64,000 nucleotides of DNA from Hyphomicrobiales bacterium (GCA_021775455.1 JAJFHU010000006.1:33158-97157); one strand, 5' to 3'. Counted from the first letter of the stretch, positions 9,181 through 18,708 are shown. Notes: generated by a model not told the origin, from the sequence alone. Numbers and translations: made by a program.

Positions 9181-11121
9181 TCATGCTGATTCCGAATCTC
9201 GAGGTTTTCGGATTACCAGACCAAGCTCATCACTCTCGCGTGCTGCACGCAAACGATCTTCAGCTTCTGTTGCCTCGCGCTGGCGGTTCCACATTTGCGC
9301 ATAAAGCCCTTTTTTGCGTATCAACTTGGCATGTTTGCCGCGTTCAGCAATGGCACCATCGCGCAACACAATGATCTCGTCCGCATTTATCACTGTTGAC
9401 AGCCGGTGGGCAATTACCAGCGTTGTCCGGTTTTTTGAAACTTCGTCCAGTGCCGACTGTATCTCGCGTTCTGTCTGAGTATCCAGAGCCGATGTGGCTT
9501 CGTCCAGTATCAGGATTGGAGGAGCTTTCAAAAGCGTTCGCGCTATGGCAACGCGCTGTTTTTCTCCGCCTGACAGTTTCAATCCACGCTCACCAACTTG
9601 CGATTCATAACCGTCTGGCAGCTGGCGAATAAAGTCGCCGATTTGCGCCATTTCCGCTGCCTGCTCTACTTCTGCGTCACTGGCATCAGGCCTTCCGTAC
9701 CGAACGTTGTAACGGATGGTGTCATTGAACAATACGGTGTCCTGAGGCACCATTCCAATGCGATGCCTAAGCGACGCCTGCTGGACATCACGAATGTCCT
9801 GCCCATCTATGGTGATCTTGCCCTCCGTGACATCATAGAAACGGAACAGCAGCCTGGATATGGTCGATTTACCGGCTCCGGAAGGACCAACAATAGCCAC
9901 CGTCTTGCCTGGCGGCACCTTGAACGATACATCTTTGAGAATGGAGCGCTCTTTGTCGTAGTGAAACTTGACCGAACTGAATTCTATGGCTCCCTTGGTG
10001 CATTCCAACAGTTTTGCATCCGGTTTGTCGGTAATTTCCTTTTCAACTGTCAGCAGATCAAACATGTCTTCCAGGTCTGCAAACCCCTGGCGGATCTCGC
10101 GATACAAGAAACCGATAAAATTCAGTGGAATCGACAATTGCATGAGTAACGCGTTGATCATGACAAAATCACCGACAGTTTGCTCACCCTGTTGTACGGC
10201 AATCGCAGAAAGAACCATGCAAGCTCCCATCCCGATGCCAAGAATTACCGCCTGACCGGAGTTTAACCATGCGAGCGATGTCCACACTTTGGTGGCGGCT
10301 CTTTCATAACGCTCCATTGAGTGATCGAAGCGTTCCGCTTCCAGGTTTTCATTTCCGAAATATTTGACGGTTTCAAAGTTGAGAAGACTGTCCACTGCCT
10401 TTGAATGTGCATCTGTATCGTTTTCATTCATATCCCGCCGGATATTGATACGCCAATCGCTGGCGCGCACAGAAAACCATACATACGCCCAAACCATCAC
10501 TGCCACGATGACCAGGTACACAAACCCAAAGAGATACCAGATAAATGCCGCCATGAAGGCAAACTCAACAATTGTGGGAATGCCGTTCAAGATTGAGAAG
10601 CGGACGATTGATTCTATCCCCTTGGTGCCGCGTTCGATAACCCGGGAGAGCCCGCCTGTTTTGCGTTGCAAGTGGTATCGCAAACTAAGCGAATGCATAT
10701 GGCGGAACACTATCGAAGACAGGCGTCTGACCGCATATTGGCCCACACTGGCAAACAGCGCGTCCCGCATCTGGTTCATCACGACCATGATCACGCGTCC
10801 AACGTTAAAGGCAACTACAAGCATCACCGGCGCAACCAGCATCGCTGGCAACCACTCATAACCACCACCTTCACCTGTAAGGCCATCCGTCGCCATCTTG
10901 TACAAATACGGCACCAAAACCGTAACGATCTTGGCGATGATCATGATCACAAATGCCCAAACCACCCGCATCTTGAGATCGGAACGCTCAGATGGCCACA
11001 TATAAGGCCACAAGTTTCCAAGGGTGGTCAGGATATTGCCATCACTTGCCTGAATGACACGTTGGTCAGGCGTTGTTTGGCCGACGGATGCTTCAGATTT
11101 AGCTGATGTTTGATTTATCAT
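9181..11121 (-). CDS. Atm1/HMT1-type ABC exporter (fused permease and ATPase)
   Basis: This 646-residue half-transporter has six membrane helices followed by one ATPase domain. The Walker A motif GPSGAGKST is near residue 413, the signature LSGGEKQR near 510, Walker B with LILDEATSALD near 535 and the switch His in VIAHRLSTV after it. The membrane part (GLSRVIERGTKGIE, LNFETVKYFGNE) matches the Atm1/HMT1 group, which exports glutathione-linked or polysulfide compounds and supports iron-sulfur and heavy-metal homeostasis. It starts 9 bp after an ArsR-type regulator rich in Cys, which supports a metal or thiol stress role. The family call is firm and the physiological substrate is inference. 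Confidence 0.92.
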   Translation of the reverse strand: MINQTSAKSEASVGQTTPDQRVIQASDGNILTTLGNLWPYMWPSERSDLKMRVVWAFVIMIIAKIVTVLVPYLYKMATDGLTGEGGGYEWLPAMLVAPVMLVVAFNVGRVIMVVMNQMRDALFASVGQYAVRRLSSIVFRHMHSLSLRYHLQRKTGGLSRVIERGTKGIESIVRFSILNGIPTIVEFAFMAAFIWYLFGFVYLVIVAVMVWAYVWFSVRASDWRINIRRDMNENDTDAHSKAVDSLLNFETVKYFGNENLEAERFDHSMERYERAATKVWTSLAWLNSGQAVILGIGMGACMVLSAIAVQQGEQTVGDFVMINALLMQLSIPLNFIGFLYREIRQGFADLEDMFDLLTVEKEITDKPDAKLLECTKGAIEFSSVKFHYDKERSILKDVSFKVPPGKTVAIVGPSGAGKSTISRLLFRFYDVTEGKITIDGQDIRDVQQASLRHRIGMVPQDTVLFNDTIRYNVRYGRPDASDAEVEQAAEMAQIGDFIRQLPDGYESQVGERGLKLSGGEKQRVAIARTLLKAPPILILDEATSALDTQTEREIQSALDEVSKNRTTLVIAHRLSTVINADEIIVLRDGAIAERGKHAKLIRKKGLYAQMWNRQREATEAEDRLRAARESDELGLVIRKPRDSESA

Positions 11122-11130
11122 CGGGTTTGC

Positions 11131-11505
11131 TTAACCTGTTGCCTTTCTATTTTCTGAAGTACTGACAATTTGCGAAAGGGAGCTCATTGCTGACTGCAAT
11201 GCCGGTTTATTCAACTTATAATATGAGCGGGTACCTTTATGGGTGACATTAACCAAACCGGCTCTTTTCAAAACATCCAGATGCTGTGAAACTGTTGACT
11301 GCGCCAGAGGAAGGCACTCACACACATCACCGCAACATGGCATTGAAAGTTCTTTAAGGCGGGAAACTATTTGCAAACGCGCTGGATGGCCAAGTGCTTT
11401 TAATTGTTCAGCCAACAGGCACGAACTTGCGTCATCAAACTCGATGCAATCCCTATAATTTTGGGAATTGCTCCGCGCTGCCAACTTATCAGGTTTTCGA
11501 TTCAT
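11131..11505 (-). CDS. ArsR/SmtB family metalloregulator-like repressor
   Basis: This 124-residue winged-helix protein has the ArsR recognition helix STVSQHLDVLKRAGLV and wing KGTRSYYKL. Just before the recognition helix it carries Cys57, Cys58, Cys62 and Cys64 (CCGDVCECLP), the place where arsenic- and cadmium-sensing members bind metal; Cys20 and Cys29 are further thiols. It is 9 bp upstream of the Atm1-type exporter on the same strand, which suggests that it controls its own operon and the exporter. The metal or thiol signal cannot be decided from sequence. Confidence 0.88.
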   Translation of the reverse strand: MNRKPDKLAARSNSQNYRDCIEFDDASSCLLAEQLKALGHPARLQIVSRLKELSMPCCGDVCECLPLAQSTVSQHLDVLKRAGLVNVTHKGTRSYYKLNKPALQSAMSSLSQIVSTSENRKATG

Positions 11506-11567
11506 TCGCCCTTTATCGGCATTTTACGATGAATGTCAATTCATCATTACATGCCATCGAATGCCAA

Positions 11568-12689
11568 TTAGCCGGAATTGCTGACTTCTTCGGAATCAGG
11601 CTGATCTGGAACCTTTAAAACCTGCCCGGGATAAATCAAATCGGGATCGCGGATCTGATCAGTATTCGCTTCAAAGATCGTTGTATACCGGACGCCGGCG
11701 CCATAATTGCGATAAGCAACTTTCCAGAGGCTGTCCCCGCGCCTGATGATAACTGATGTTCCGGTCCGAATTTCAGGCTTCACTTCTTCAGTTGGTTCTG
11801 GTTCTGGCTCTGCTTCTGCTACTACCTGCGGCTCATGCACCAAGCTGACCTCAGCGCGAGCAAGAACCTTACCGGAATCGACATCGACCATGTCGGCACG
11901 CACGGCGTAACGCCCCTCGGCAACCTCCCGCGTTCCTTCAAACAGGAATGAACCATTTTCAGCAACAGCGGCGGAACCAAGCAATTCTTCATCCAAATAC
12001 AAGTTAATCAGGCTGCCAGGCTCACCGGTCCCGGCAATGTAAATGCGACTGCCTTCCACTTCGGCAGCTTCAATCAACACTGGCGCTACCGGATCAGGTT
12101 CGGGAGTTGGCTCAAGCTCAACCTTTGCCACCTCTTTGGGTTCAGGTCTTTGCAGAAGACGGCTTGGCTTATCCTTCTCGGTCAAAAGAACATAAATCTC
12201 GCCGGAATTATCATCCGGAATTTGAATTAAGGCGACTTCTGCAGAGAGAACCGGTTCTCCTTCTTTTGGAGTCGCTCGAATAAAGAGTTCATGAAGACCG
12301 GGAGCCAGCGGGTTTTCCAGAACAATTGCGAAATCACCTGACGGGCCGGAATTCGTCTCGGCGATTGGGCCCTCAAGATTCAAAATCTCTATTTTACTGT
12401 CTGCCGGGCCATTACCTGCGGCTACAAGCGAGCCGTTTTTCTCGATACGCAGCACGTCAAAGCGTGGCAAAACAGGCTCCTCAGCTTCGATCATGATCTC
12501 AGGAGCGTTGGTTTCCGGTTCAGGCTGCATCAATTGTATGATGGGTTCAGGTTTTGCTACCGGTTCTTTGTCAAACAGGTCCTGCCGCTCGACAGCAACA
12601 TAAACCGCTACACCTGTTGCCAGTACTCCAGCACCGGTGAAAAACAAAGGTATCATACCTTGAATCATTGAACCTGCCCCTACCTGCAT
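11568..12689 (-). CDS. LysM domain protein with acidic Pro/Glu-rich spacers
   Basis: This 373-residue protein has one N-terminal hydrophobic segment (about residues 8-28), long Pro/Glu-rich linkers, two Ig-like beta domains (around 75-155 and 205-285) and a C-terminal LysM domain (about 319-368, beginning IIRRGDSLWKVA and ending YPGQVLKVP). LysM binds peptidoglycan, so the protein probably tethers the inner membrane to the wall or acts in the periplasm. The plan of signal anchor, repeated Ig-like domains and terminal LysM is common in Rhizobiales proteins of unknown function. No enzyme motif is visible. The gene is transcribed on its own, 62 bp before the ArsR start. Confidence 0.85.
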   Translation of the reverse strand: MQVGAGSMIQGMIPLFFTGAGVLATGVAVYVAVERQDLFDKEPVAKPEPIIQLMQPEPETNAPEIMIEAEEPVLPRFDVLRIEKNGSLVAAGNGPADSKIEILNLEGPIAETNSGPSGDFAIVLENPLAPGLHELFIRATPKEGEPVLSAEVALIQIPDDNSGEIYVLLTEKDKPSRLLQRPEPKEVAKVELEPTPEPDPVAPVLIEAAEVEGSRIYIAGTGEPGSLINLYLDEELLGSAAVAENGSFLFEGTREVAEGRYAVRADMVDVDSGKVLARAEVSLVHEPQVVAEAEPEPEPTEEVKPEIRTGTSVIIRRGDSLWKVAYRNYGAGVRYTTIFEANTDQIRDPDLIYPGQVLKVPDQPDSEEVSNSG

Positions 12690-12857
12690 TTGTTATTGAA
12701 TTTTCCGCAAAATTCAGCGAAAAACCTCATATACCCATCTATTTATACCCAATTCCTCAAGTTTGTAAGTAACTTTGTTATGAAGGCGTTCCCCTTAATC
12801 GCAAAAAATGGAAATCTTGGCGATTAATGATTCTCATTGTATTTCCGGGTTGATCTC

Positions 12858-13415
12858 ATGAAATCCATAAAATCTGTGTGCATTTATTGCGGTTCAAAAC
12901 CAGGAAACCAGTCAATATATACCGAAGGCGCTTTCGTGCTGGGCAAAGCCCTGGCAGCAAATGGAATTAGACTGGTATATGGCGGCGGAACGATAGGTAT
13001 AATGGGTGTAGTTTCCAATGCTGCAAGAGAGCACGGCGGTGAAGTGCTCGGTGTGATTCCGGAATTTCTGGTTCAAACAGACGCTGTTGGCAAGCTGGAT
13101 GATAACCACATTGTTACCCGAAACATGCATGAGCGAAAACAAATCATGTTTGAACAAAGTGATGCGTTCATTGCTCTTCCAGGCGGCATTGGCACTTTGG
13201 AGGAAATCGTGGAAATCATGACTTGGGCGCAGATGAAACAACATGCGAAACCCATGATATTTGCGAATTTCGATGGCTACTGGAAACCAATGATTGCCCT
13301 GCTGGAACACATGAACGAAGAAGGTTTTCTGCGGCCGGAACGGTCAGCCCAACCATTGTTCATTGATGATCCGGAAAAAATTGTCTTTACTCTGAAAAAT
13401 CTGGATCAGGGCTGA
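12858..13415 (+). CDS. LOG family protein (TIGR00730, nucleotide phosphoribohydrolase-like)
   Basis: This 185-residue Rossmann-like protein belongs to the lysine-decarboxylase-like/LOG family, whose characterised members release the base from cytokinin or purine nucleoside monophosphates. The diagnostic PGGIGTLEE motif lies at about residues 108-116, after GGGTIGIMG near 40-48, and the catalytic Arg and Glu are in place. The frame is open 21 bp upstream to a TTG, but the ATG at 12858 starts directly before the conserved KSVCIYCGS and is preferred. It converges with the RarD gene, with which it overlaps by 10 bp at the stop codons. Whether it makes a cytokinin or only salvages nucleotides cannot be told. 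Confidence 0.9.
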   Translation: MKSIKSVCIYCGSKPGNQSIYTEGAFVLGKALAANGIRLVYGGGTIGIMGVVSNAAREHGGEVLGVIPEFLVQTDAVGKLDDNHIVTRNMHERKQIMFEQSDAFIALPGGIGTLEEIVEIMTWAQMKQHAKPMIFANFDGYWKPMIALLEHMNEEGFLRPERSAQPLFIDDPEKIVFTLKNLDQG

Positions 13416-14290
13416 CTACGCAACGCTGACCAGGAATAAATAACGAGCGCCATCCAGATCAACCCGAAAGCAATCAATTGAACCTGGCTAAAGGGTTCAC
13501 CAAACACAAACAGGCCAATCAGGAACAGATTGGTCGGCACGATGTATTGCATCAATCCGATGGTTGAAAGGCGAAGTCGTCGTGCACCGGCTGCATAAAG
13601 CATAAGTGGAATCGCAGTTGCCGGTCCGCAGCCCGCCAGCAACCAAAAATTGACTGGTGTTTTAAACAACGCTGCCTCGCCCGTCCATTGTATCCAGAAA
13701 ATGTATCCCAATGCTATCGGTGCTATCAGCATGGTTTCAATCAAAAACCCCTGTGATGGTCCTACATCAATTGTCTTTCGGATCAGCCCATACAGCGCAA
13801 ACGTAATTGCCAGAAAGAAACTGACCCACGGAAAACGCCCTCCCCAAACGGTCAGAATTGAAACGGCAATGACTGCCAATAATATGGCCACGAGTTGCGC
13901 TCTGGTGAATTTTTCCTTGAGCAATAACCCGCCCATTGCAACCGTAATCAGCGGATTGATGTAATAGCCAAGCGCTGCCTCCAGCGTATAACCCGCATTA
14001 ACTGCCCAGACGAATGCGAGCCAGTTTGTTGAAACCACTGTTGCGCTAACAACAAGCAATTTCATTTTCCGCCAACTGGCAAGCGTTGGTTTAATGTCTC
14101 CTGTACGGCCTATAGCTATCAGAACTACCGCTGCAACTGGCAAAGACCAAAGCGCCCGATGAGCAGTTACCTCAATCGCATCGATGTGGTCCATCAGTTT
14201 GATGTATAGCGCCACACCTCCCCACCACATATATGCGGTGAATGCGAACAGCAATCCTGATCTGGTGTCAGTGGATTGGGTTGGCGACAA
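13406..14290 (-). CDS. rarD: RarD-type EamA family transporter
   Basis: This 294-residue inner-membrane protein has about ten hydrophobic helices in two EamA halves, with the family start LFAFTAYMWWGGVALYIK and the central GYYINPLITVAMG. RarD proteins are named from chloramphenicol sensitivity, but their substrate is unproven. The gene starts 4 bp after citramalate synthase on the same strand, so it is co-transcribed with cimA; export of an amino-acid pathway intermediate is conceivable but not shown. Its 3' end overlaps the convergent LOG gene by 10 bp. Confidence 0.88.
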   Translation of the reverse strand: MSPTQSTDTRSGLLFAFTAYMWWGGVALYIKLMDHIDAIEVTAHRALWSLPVAAVVLIAIGRTGDIKPTLASWRKMKLLVVSATVVSTNWLAFVWAVNAGYTLEAALGYYINPLITVAMGGLLLKEKFTRAQLVAILLAVIAVSILTVWGGRFPWVSFFLAITFALYGLIRKTIDVGPSQGFLIETMLIAPIALGYIFWIQWTGEAALFKTPVNFWLLAGCGPATAIPLMLYAAGARRLRLSTIGLMQYIVPTNLFLIGLFVFGEPFSQVQLIAFGLIWMALVIYSWSALRSQP

Positions 14291-14294
14291 TGGG

Positions 14295-15881
14295 TTATCC
14301 AGCTTTCATCAGCTTGTAGTTTATCGAATCCAGCAACGCCTGGAATGAGGCATCGATGATGTTGTGGGAAACGCCTACGGTCGTCCAGCGCTCGCCTGCT
14401 GCATCAGATGATTCAATCAGTACGCGCGTTATGGCTTCTGTCCCGCCATTTAGTATACGCACCTTGTAGTCGACAAGTTCAAGGTCTTCAATTTGCGACT
14501 GGAACTTGCCCAGGTCAGTGCGAAGGGCGCGGTCCAATGCGTTGACAGGACCCTGACCTTCAGCAACCGAATGGAAAAACTCGCCGTCGACTTCCACCTT
14601 CACCACCGCTTCAGAAACCGTGATGACTTCTCCCTTTGCATTGAACCGGCGTTCGACCTGGGTGCGGTAACTTTCAACTTTGAAGAATTGCGGGACCGCG
14701 CCCAAGTGTCGGCGTGCCAACAGTTCAAAACTCGCATCAGCAGCCTCATAAGCGTAACCTTGAGCCTCGCGCTCCTTGACGATTGAAATGAGTGACTCAA
14801 GTTTTGAATCATCCTTGTCGACTTCAATACCTCGTCGTGAGAGCTCGTTTAGGAAGTTTGATTTCCCGCCCTGGTCAGAGACCATCAACCGGCGCGAGTT
14901 TCCGACGGCCTCAGGAGGTACATGCTCGTAGGTTTTCGGTTCTTTCATCAATGCAGAGGCGTGAATACCGGCTTTGGTAGCAAATGCCGAAGAACCGACA
15001 TAAGCAGCTTGTGCATCCGGAGCACGGTTCAGCAGCTCGTCAAATTTATGAGAGACACGAGAGATATCCTTCAATTTCTCTTCAGATATCCCGATTTCAA
15101 AGCGTTTTGAGAAATAGGATTTCAACATCAACGTTGGAATAATTGCTGTCAGATTGGCATTGCCACAACGCTCGCCAATCCCGTTGGTGGTTCCCTGAAC
15201 CTGGCGAACACCGTGATCAACGGCGGCAAGCGAATTTGCTACGGCTTGACCTGTATCATCATGCGCATGAATACCAAGGTGACCGCCTGGCACCACCGCA
15301 ATGACCGCTTCCACAATTTCGCTGACTTCATGCGGTTGTGTACCTCCATTTGTATCACACAGAACAACCCACCGGGCACCGGAATCGAATGCAGCCTTGG
15401 CGCATTGAAGCGCGTAATCCGGATTGGCTTTGTACCCATCGAAGAAATGCTCGCAATCAACCATCGCCTCCTGGCCATCGGCAACTACTGCAGCTACGGA
15501 TTGCTCTATTCCTTCTATGTTTTCTTCGTTGGTGCAACCCAGGGCTACGCGTACATGATAATCCCAGGCCTTTGCAACGAAACACACCGCGTCGGTCTTG
15601 GCTTGAAGCAATGCCGCAATGCCCGGATCATTGGCGACTGAAACCCCTGCCCGCTTGGTCATGCCGAAACCGACAAAGCTTGCATTTTTGGTCCGCCTTT
15701 TGGAGAAGAACTCGGTGTCTGTTGGGTTGGCACCGGGGTAACCGCCTTCCACATAATCCAGCCCAAATTCGTCCAGCATGTTTGCAATGGTAATCTTGTC
15801 CTGAACGGAGAAGTCTATGCCAGGCGTCTGCTGACCATCTCGCAGCGTGGTGTCAAAGAGGTATATCCGTTCCTTGGTCAT
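14295..15881 (-). CDS. cimA: Citramalate synthase
   Basis: CimA condenses pyruvate with acetyl-CoA to citramalate, giving a threonine-independent entry to isoleucine. The 528-residue protein has the LeuA-like TIM barrel with LFDTTLRDGQQTPGIDF at the start, the metal-binding HAHDDTGQAVAN segment and a C-terminal regulatory domain. The form DGQQTPG rather than DGEQ, the overall length and the C-terminal ending favour CimA (TIGR00977 type) over isopropylmalate synthase. I chose the ATG at 15881 because it overlaps the stop of the upstream GFA gene as ATGA; a TTG 12 bp earlier is also in frame. Homocitrate synthase is a less likely alternative. Confidence 0.9.
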   Translation of the reverse strand: MTKERIYLFDTTLRDGQQTPGIDFSVQDKITIANMLDEFGLDYVEGGYPGANPTDTEFFSKRRTKNASFVGFGMTKRAGVSVANDPGIAALLQAKTDAVCFVAKAWDYHVRVALGCTNEENIEGIEQSVAAVVADGQEAMVDCEHFFDGYKANPDYALQCAKAAFDSGARWVVLCDTNGGTQPHEVSEIVEAVIAVVPGGHLGIHAHDDTGQAVANSLAAVDHGVRQVQGTTNGIGERCGNANLTAIIPTLMLKSYFSKRFEIGISEEKLKDISRVSHKFDELLNRAPDAQAAYVGSSAFATKAGIHASALMKEPKTYEHVPPEAVGNSRRLMVSDQGGKSNFLNELSRRGIEVDKDDSKLESLISIVKEREAQGYAYEAADASFELLARRHLGAVPQFFKVESYRTQVERRFNAKGEVITVSEAVVKVEVDGEFFHSVAEGQGPVNALDRALRTDLGKFQSQIEDLELVDYKVRILNGGTEAITRVLIESSDAAGERWTTVGVSHNIIDASFQALLDSINYKLMKAG

Positions 15882-16351
15882 TTTTTTGGCCAATCTTTGG
15901 TGTCGTGGTCTGGATGTTGTAATGTCTGCAAAGTTTTTAGAAACGGTGCCTGCTCCACATCATCCATTGTCACGCGTTCGGGCAAATCCGGCACACTGTC
16001 ACACCAGCGCCGCTTGCCCTCAATGCCATAGGCGATGGTGGGGGCAACGGCTTCGGGATCGTCGAATGTAATTACACACAGTGCCATTCCATCCGGCGCA
16101 TCGTAGGCGAGCGGTGTTCCGCATTCCCGACAAAATCCTCGACGTACGGCATCAGAGGATTGGAACCATGCGGGTTCATCGCGTGTCCATTTCACCGGAT
16201 TTTCTCCAGGTCCAACCAGCGCCAGATAAGGAGCTGCTGAAGCCTTTTGGCACATGCGGCAATGACAGATGGAAGACGTACCGGGATTCCCGGTAACACG
16301 GAAGCGCACCGCACCGCACTGACAACCGCCTGAGAGAGTTTGGGCATTCAC
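15878..16351 (-). CDS. GFA (glutathione-dependent formaldehyde-activating) family protein
   Basis: This 157-residue protein is of the CENP-V/GFA fold. It carries the zinc-binding cysteines of the family: GGCQCGAVRF near the start, CHCRMCQK around residues 34-41 and CRECGTPL about residue 75. The family prototype was proposed to speed formaldehyde conjugation to glutathione, but most members are untested, so the enzyme role is uncertain. The gene overlaps cimA by four bases downstream and its start overlaps the DUF559 stop by four bases upstream, so these genes form one transcription unit. Confidence 0.88.
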   Translation of the reverse strand: MNAQTLSGGCQCGAVRFRVTGNPGTSSICHCRMCQKASAAPYLALVGPGENPVKWTRDEPAWFQSSDAVRRGFCRECGTPLAYDAPDGMALCVITFDDPEAVAPTIAYGIEGKRRWCDSVPDLPERVTMDDVEQAPFLKTLQTLQHPDHDTKDWPKK

Positions 16352-16764
16352 CGCTTCACCTCCGGCGTTCTTTGCACATTTGGTTGCTCCTCAAACTTCA
16401 CACCATTTTCCCCAAGCGTTGCGATAATATGCTGGCAAACACCATCCAGATCACCCAACACATCATCGTTCCAAAACCTGACAACCTGCCAGCCCAGATT
16501 GCGAAAATATTCCGTCCTTTCTCCGTCGTAGTTGATCTGCGCGTCTGTTGCATGCTGGCTACCATCAGCCTCCACAATCAGCCGATGTTCCGAACAGGCA
16601 AAATCCACGATGTAATTTCCTATCGGCATTTGGCGTTTGAAACCCAAACCTTCAAGTCGATGGGCCCGCAAGGCATTCCAGAGCTTGAGTTCAGCCTCGG
16701 TCAAATTCTTTCGCATACGACGCGAGTTTACTCGGTGAAGATGCGAAATCTGTTGATGTGGCAT
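16348..16764 (-). CDS. DUF559 endonuclease-domain protein (Vsr-like fold)
   Basis: This 138-residue protein carries the DUF559 restriction-endonuclease-like core: RKNLTEAELKLWNALRAHR, then LGFKRQMPIGNYIVDFAC, LIVEADGSQHA, and YFRNLGWQVVRFWNDDV. The Asp in YIVDF and the Glu in LIVEADG fit the PD-(D/E)xK active site, as in very-short-patch repair enzymes. The cellular role of stand-alone DUF559 proteins is unknown. The first Met is at 16764; an internal Met at residue 17 (16716) is an alternative closer to the family start. It heads the run DUF559-GFA-cimA-rarD on the minus strand. Confidence 0.85.
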   Translation of the reverse strand: MPHQQISHLHRVNSRRMRKNLTEAELKLWNALRAHRLEGLGFKRQMPIGNYIVDFACSEHRLIVEADGSQHATDAQINYDGERTEYFRNLGWQVVRFWNDDVLGDLDGVCQHIIATLGENGVKFEEQPNVQRTPEVKR

Positions 16765-16772
16765 GGATCAAC

Positions 16773-17030
16773 ACCCCCCTCTGTCGCAAAGCGGCAACCA
16801 TCTCGCCAAAACGGTAAACATTGTGACTGTTACAATCTCCAACTTAAGAGCTCTGGAAAAGGCGTGCCATGGCAATCTCTTTTCCTCCGGGCGAATTGAA
16901 ACTGGCAGCCATTGCCCCAAATCCGAAAAGACCGCGCTTGTGACCAGCCTCAAATCCTGATTGGTGGCAAAAACGTGCTCCAGCGATCTCCCCCCTTGCG
17001 GGGGAGATGCCCGACAGGGCAGAGGGGGGT
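16773..17030. repeat. 258-bp intergenic repeat element with 11-bp terminal inverted repeats
   Basis: The gap between cysS and DUF559 is almost filled by a unit that begins acccccctctg (16773-16783) and ends cagaggggggt (17020-17030), exact reverse complements. Near the right end is a second hairpin, ctcccccc-ttgc-gggggag. Translations of the interior show no recognisable gene. The shape suits a MITE-like or palindromic intergenic element of the kind common in Rhizobiales; identity with a named family cannot be shown here. Confidence 0.6.
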
Positions 17031-17039
17031 AAAAGCAGC

Positions 17040-18533
17040 TCACCGCTTCACCTCCCAGGTTGTGATCCGTTCGCCAGTTTCTGAATCTTTTGAATCCTTT
17101 AGCTGGATTCCCTGAGATGCCAGTTCATCGCGAATGCGGTCAGCTTCAGCGAAGTTTTTGGCGTTGAGATATTCGAGGCGTTGACTGATTCTTTCATTCA
17201 AAAAGCCTTCAGTTAATCCAAGTTCCTTTACCGCAATTTTTTGGAAAGCACGCTCCACGGATTCAGAAACTCCAGCTTTGTGATCAGACCTTATTTTGGC
17301 GCCAATATTTGATAGCTTGATATCTTGAAAACCAAGAAAATAGACTGATGCTGCAACATCTTTTGAATCAGCAGTTTTGCTATTTAATGCCATCACTGCC
17401 GAATATGCATTTAGGTCATCACATAGGGTTGAAATTACCTCTTGAAGAACCTCTCCTTCATCCGGGCCATATTTGCGAACTAGGTTGCTAAAACCAATCG
17501 AGATTTTCTCCGCCTCCTCCAGTCGCTTGACCGAGAAATCAATCGGCTCGCGATAGTGCGTCATCAACATCGCAAGGCGAAGAACTTCCCCTGGCCATTT
17601 GCGTCCGCCAAATTTCTCCGTATGCAACAAATCATGGATCGTCACAAAATTCCCTTCGGACTTGGACATCTTTTTACCCTCGACCTGCAGGTATCCATTG
17701 TGCATCCAGATGTTGGCCATGACGTTAGTTCCATGAGCGCAGCGGGATTGGGCTATCTCGTTTTCATGGTGAGGGAAGATCAGATCGAGTCCGCCGCCAT
17801 GAATGTCGAACACTTCACCCAGATGATGCTTGCTCATCACCGAACACTCGATGTGCCAGCCGGGGCGCCCGCGAATTGAAGTCGTTTTTCCGCCCTCCGT
17901 AAACTCGGCATCCCAACCCGGTTCGTTCTCGTTTGACTCTTTCCAGAGAACGAAGTCCCCCGGATTTTTCTTGTGGGATTCAACCGCCACACGGGCACCA
18001 GCTTTTTGATCATCAAGATTTCGATTTGATAACGCTCCATACTCGGGCATTGCCCTCACATCGAACAACACTTCATGACCCTCATTACCCCGAGCCACAT
18101 AGGCATGTCCCAAGTTTAGCAAATTTTGGACCATCTGCCTCATGCCGTCGATATGCTCTGTTGCACGTGGCTCGTGCGTTGGTTCGAGACACCCAAGCGC
18201 CTTTACATCATCATGAAACTGGTTGGCAGTTTTTTCGGTGACTTTCCGAATAGCCTCGTTAAGCGGCAGATCAGGATAATCGCGAAGCGCACGGGCGTTT
18301 ATCTTGTCGTCAACGTCTGTGATATTTCGTGCATAGGTGACATGTTCCACTCCATACACATGCCGTAACAGTCGATAGAGCACATCAAACACGATAACCG
18401 GACGCGCGTTACCGATATGAGCAAAGTCGTAGACGGTCGGCCCGCACACATACATGCGCACGTCATCAGGATCGATCGCCGTAAACGCCTCCTTCTTGCG
18501 GGTAAGCGTATTGTAGAGCTTCAAATCAACCAC
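17040..18533 (-). CDS. cysS: Cysteinyl-tRNA synthetase
   Basis: CysS charges tRNA-Cys with cysteine. The 497-residue class I synthetase has the HIGN motif at residues 39-42, the zinc-binding first Cys in [10 protein letters not shown], later ligands in WHIECSVM and the HHENE segment, and [10 protein letters not shown] near residue 286. The C-terminal part is a helical anticodon-binding region. It starts at GTG with a strong ggagg ribosome-binding site (18541-18546 on the minus strand). Directly upstream lies a broken second copy of the first 35 codons. No other gene is clearly in its operon. Confidence 0.96.
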   Translation of the reverse strand: MVDLKLYNTLTRKKEAFTAIDPDDVRMYVCGPTVYDFAHIGNARPVIVFDVLYRLLRHVYGVEHVTYARNITDVDDKINARALRDYPDLPLNEAIRKVTEKTANQFHDDVKALGCLEPTHEPRATEHIDGMRQMVQNLLNLGHAYVARGNEGHEVLFDVRAMPEYGALSNRNLDDQKAGARVAVESHKKNPGDFVLWKESNENEPGWDAEFTEGGKTTSIRGRPGWHIECSVMSKHHLGEVFDIHGGGLDLIFPHHENEIAQSRCAHGTNVMANIWMHNGYLQVEGKKMSKSEGNFVTIHDLLHTEKFGGRKWPGEVLRLAMLMTHYREPIDFSVKRLEEAEKISIGFSNLVRKYGPDEGEVLQEVISTLCDDLNAYSAVMALNSKTADSKDVAASVYFLGFQDIKLSNIGAKIRSDHKAGVSESVERAFQKIAVKELGLTEGFLNERISQRLEYLNAKNFAEADRIRDELASQGIQLKDSKDSETGERITTWEVKR

Positions 18534-18708
18534 AACGGGCCTCCCTTGTTTTTAGCCTGCACAGCTTGTCCGAAAACCGGTTCCCACTTTTCGGGCTGTG
18601 CAAGCGCGGCCCGCACACATACATCCGAACATTATTGGTATCGACCGGCGTGAACGCCTCCTTCTTGCGGGTAAGCGTATTGTAGAGTTTCAACTTAATA
18701 TCGGTCAT
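18526..18708 (-). pseudogene. Truncated duplicate of the cysS 5' end
   Basis: An open frame of 60 codons starts at an ATG at 18708 and reproduces the cysS N-terminus: [13 protein letters not shown], then a diverged VDTNN stretch, then VRMYVCGP. At VCGP, exactly where cysS continues TVYDFAHIG, the frame runs into a palindromic repeat and ends in unrelated residues, overlapping the true cysS start by 8 bp. The two copies also match at DNA level through the cctccttcttgcgggtaagc stretch. It is most simply the remnant of a tandem duplication whose rest was lost. It may still be translated as a short leader; that is speculation. Confidence 0.8.
18559..18601. repeat. Nested palindromic repeat (rhizobial REP/RIME-like)
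   Basis: The unit has an outer dyad gcacagc (18559-18565) / gctgtgc (18595-18601) and an inner dyad ccgaaaa (18570-18576) / ttttcgg (18588-18594) around ccggttccca. I recall this core as a very common short intergenic repeat in Rhizobiales chromosomes, but that is memory and not a search. It sits precisely at the junction where the cysS-like fragment stops matching cysS. Confidence 0.65.
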
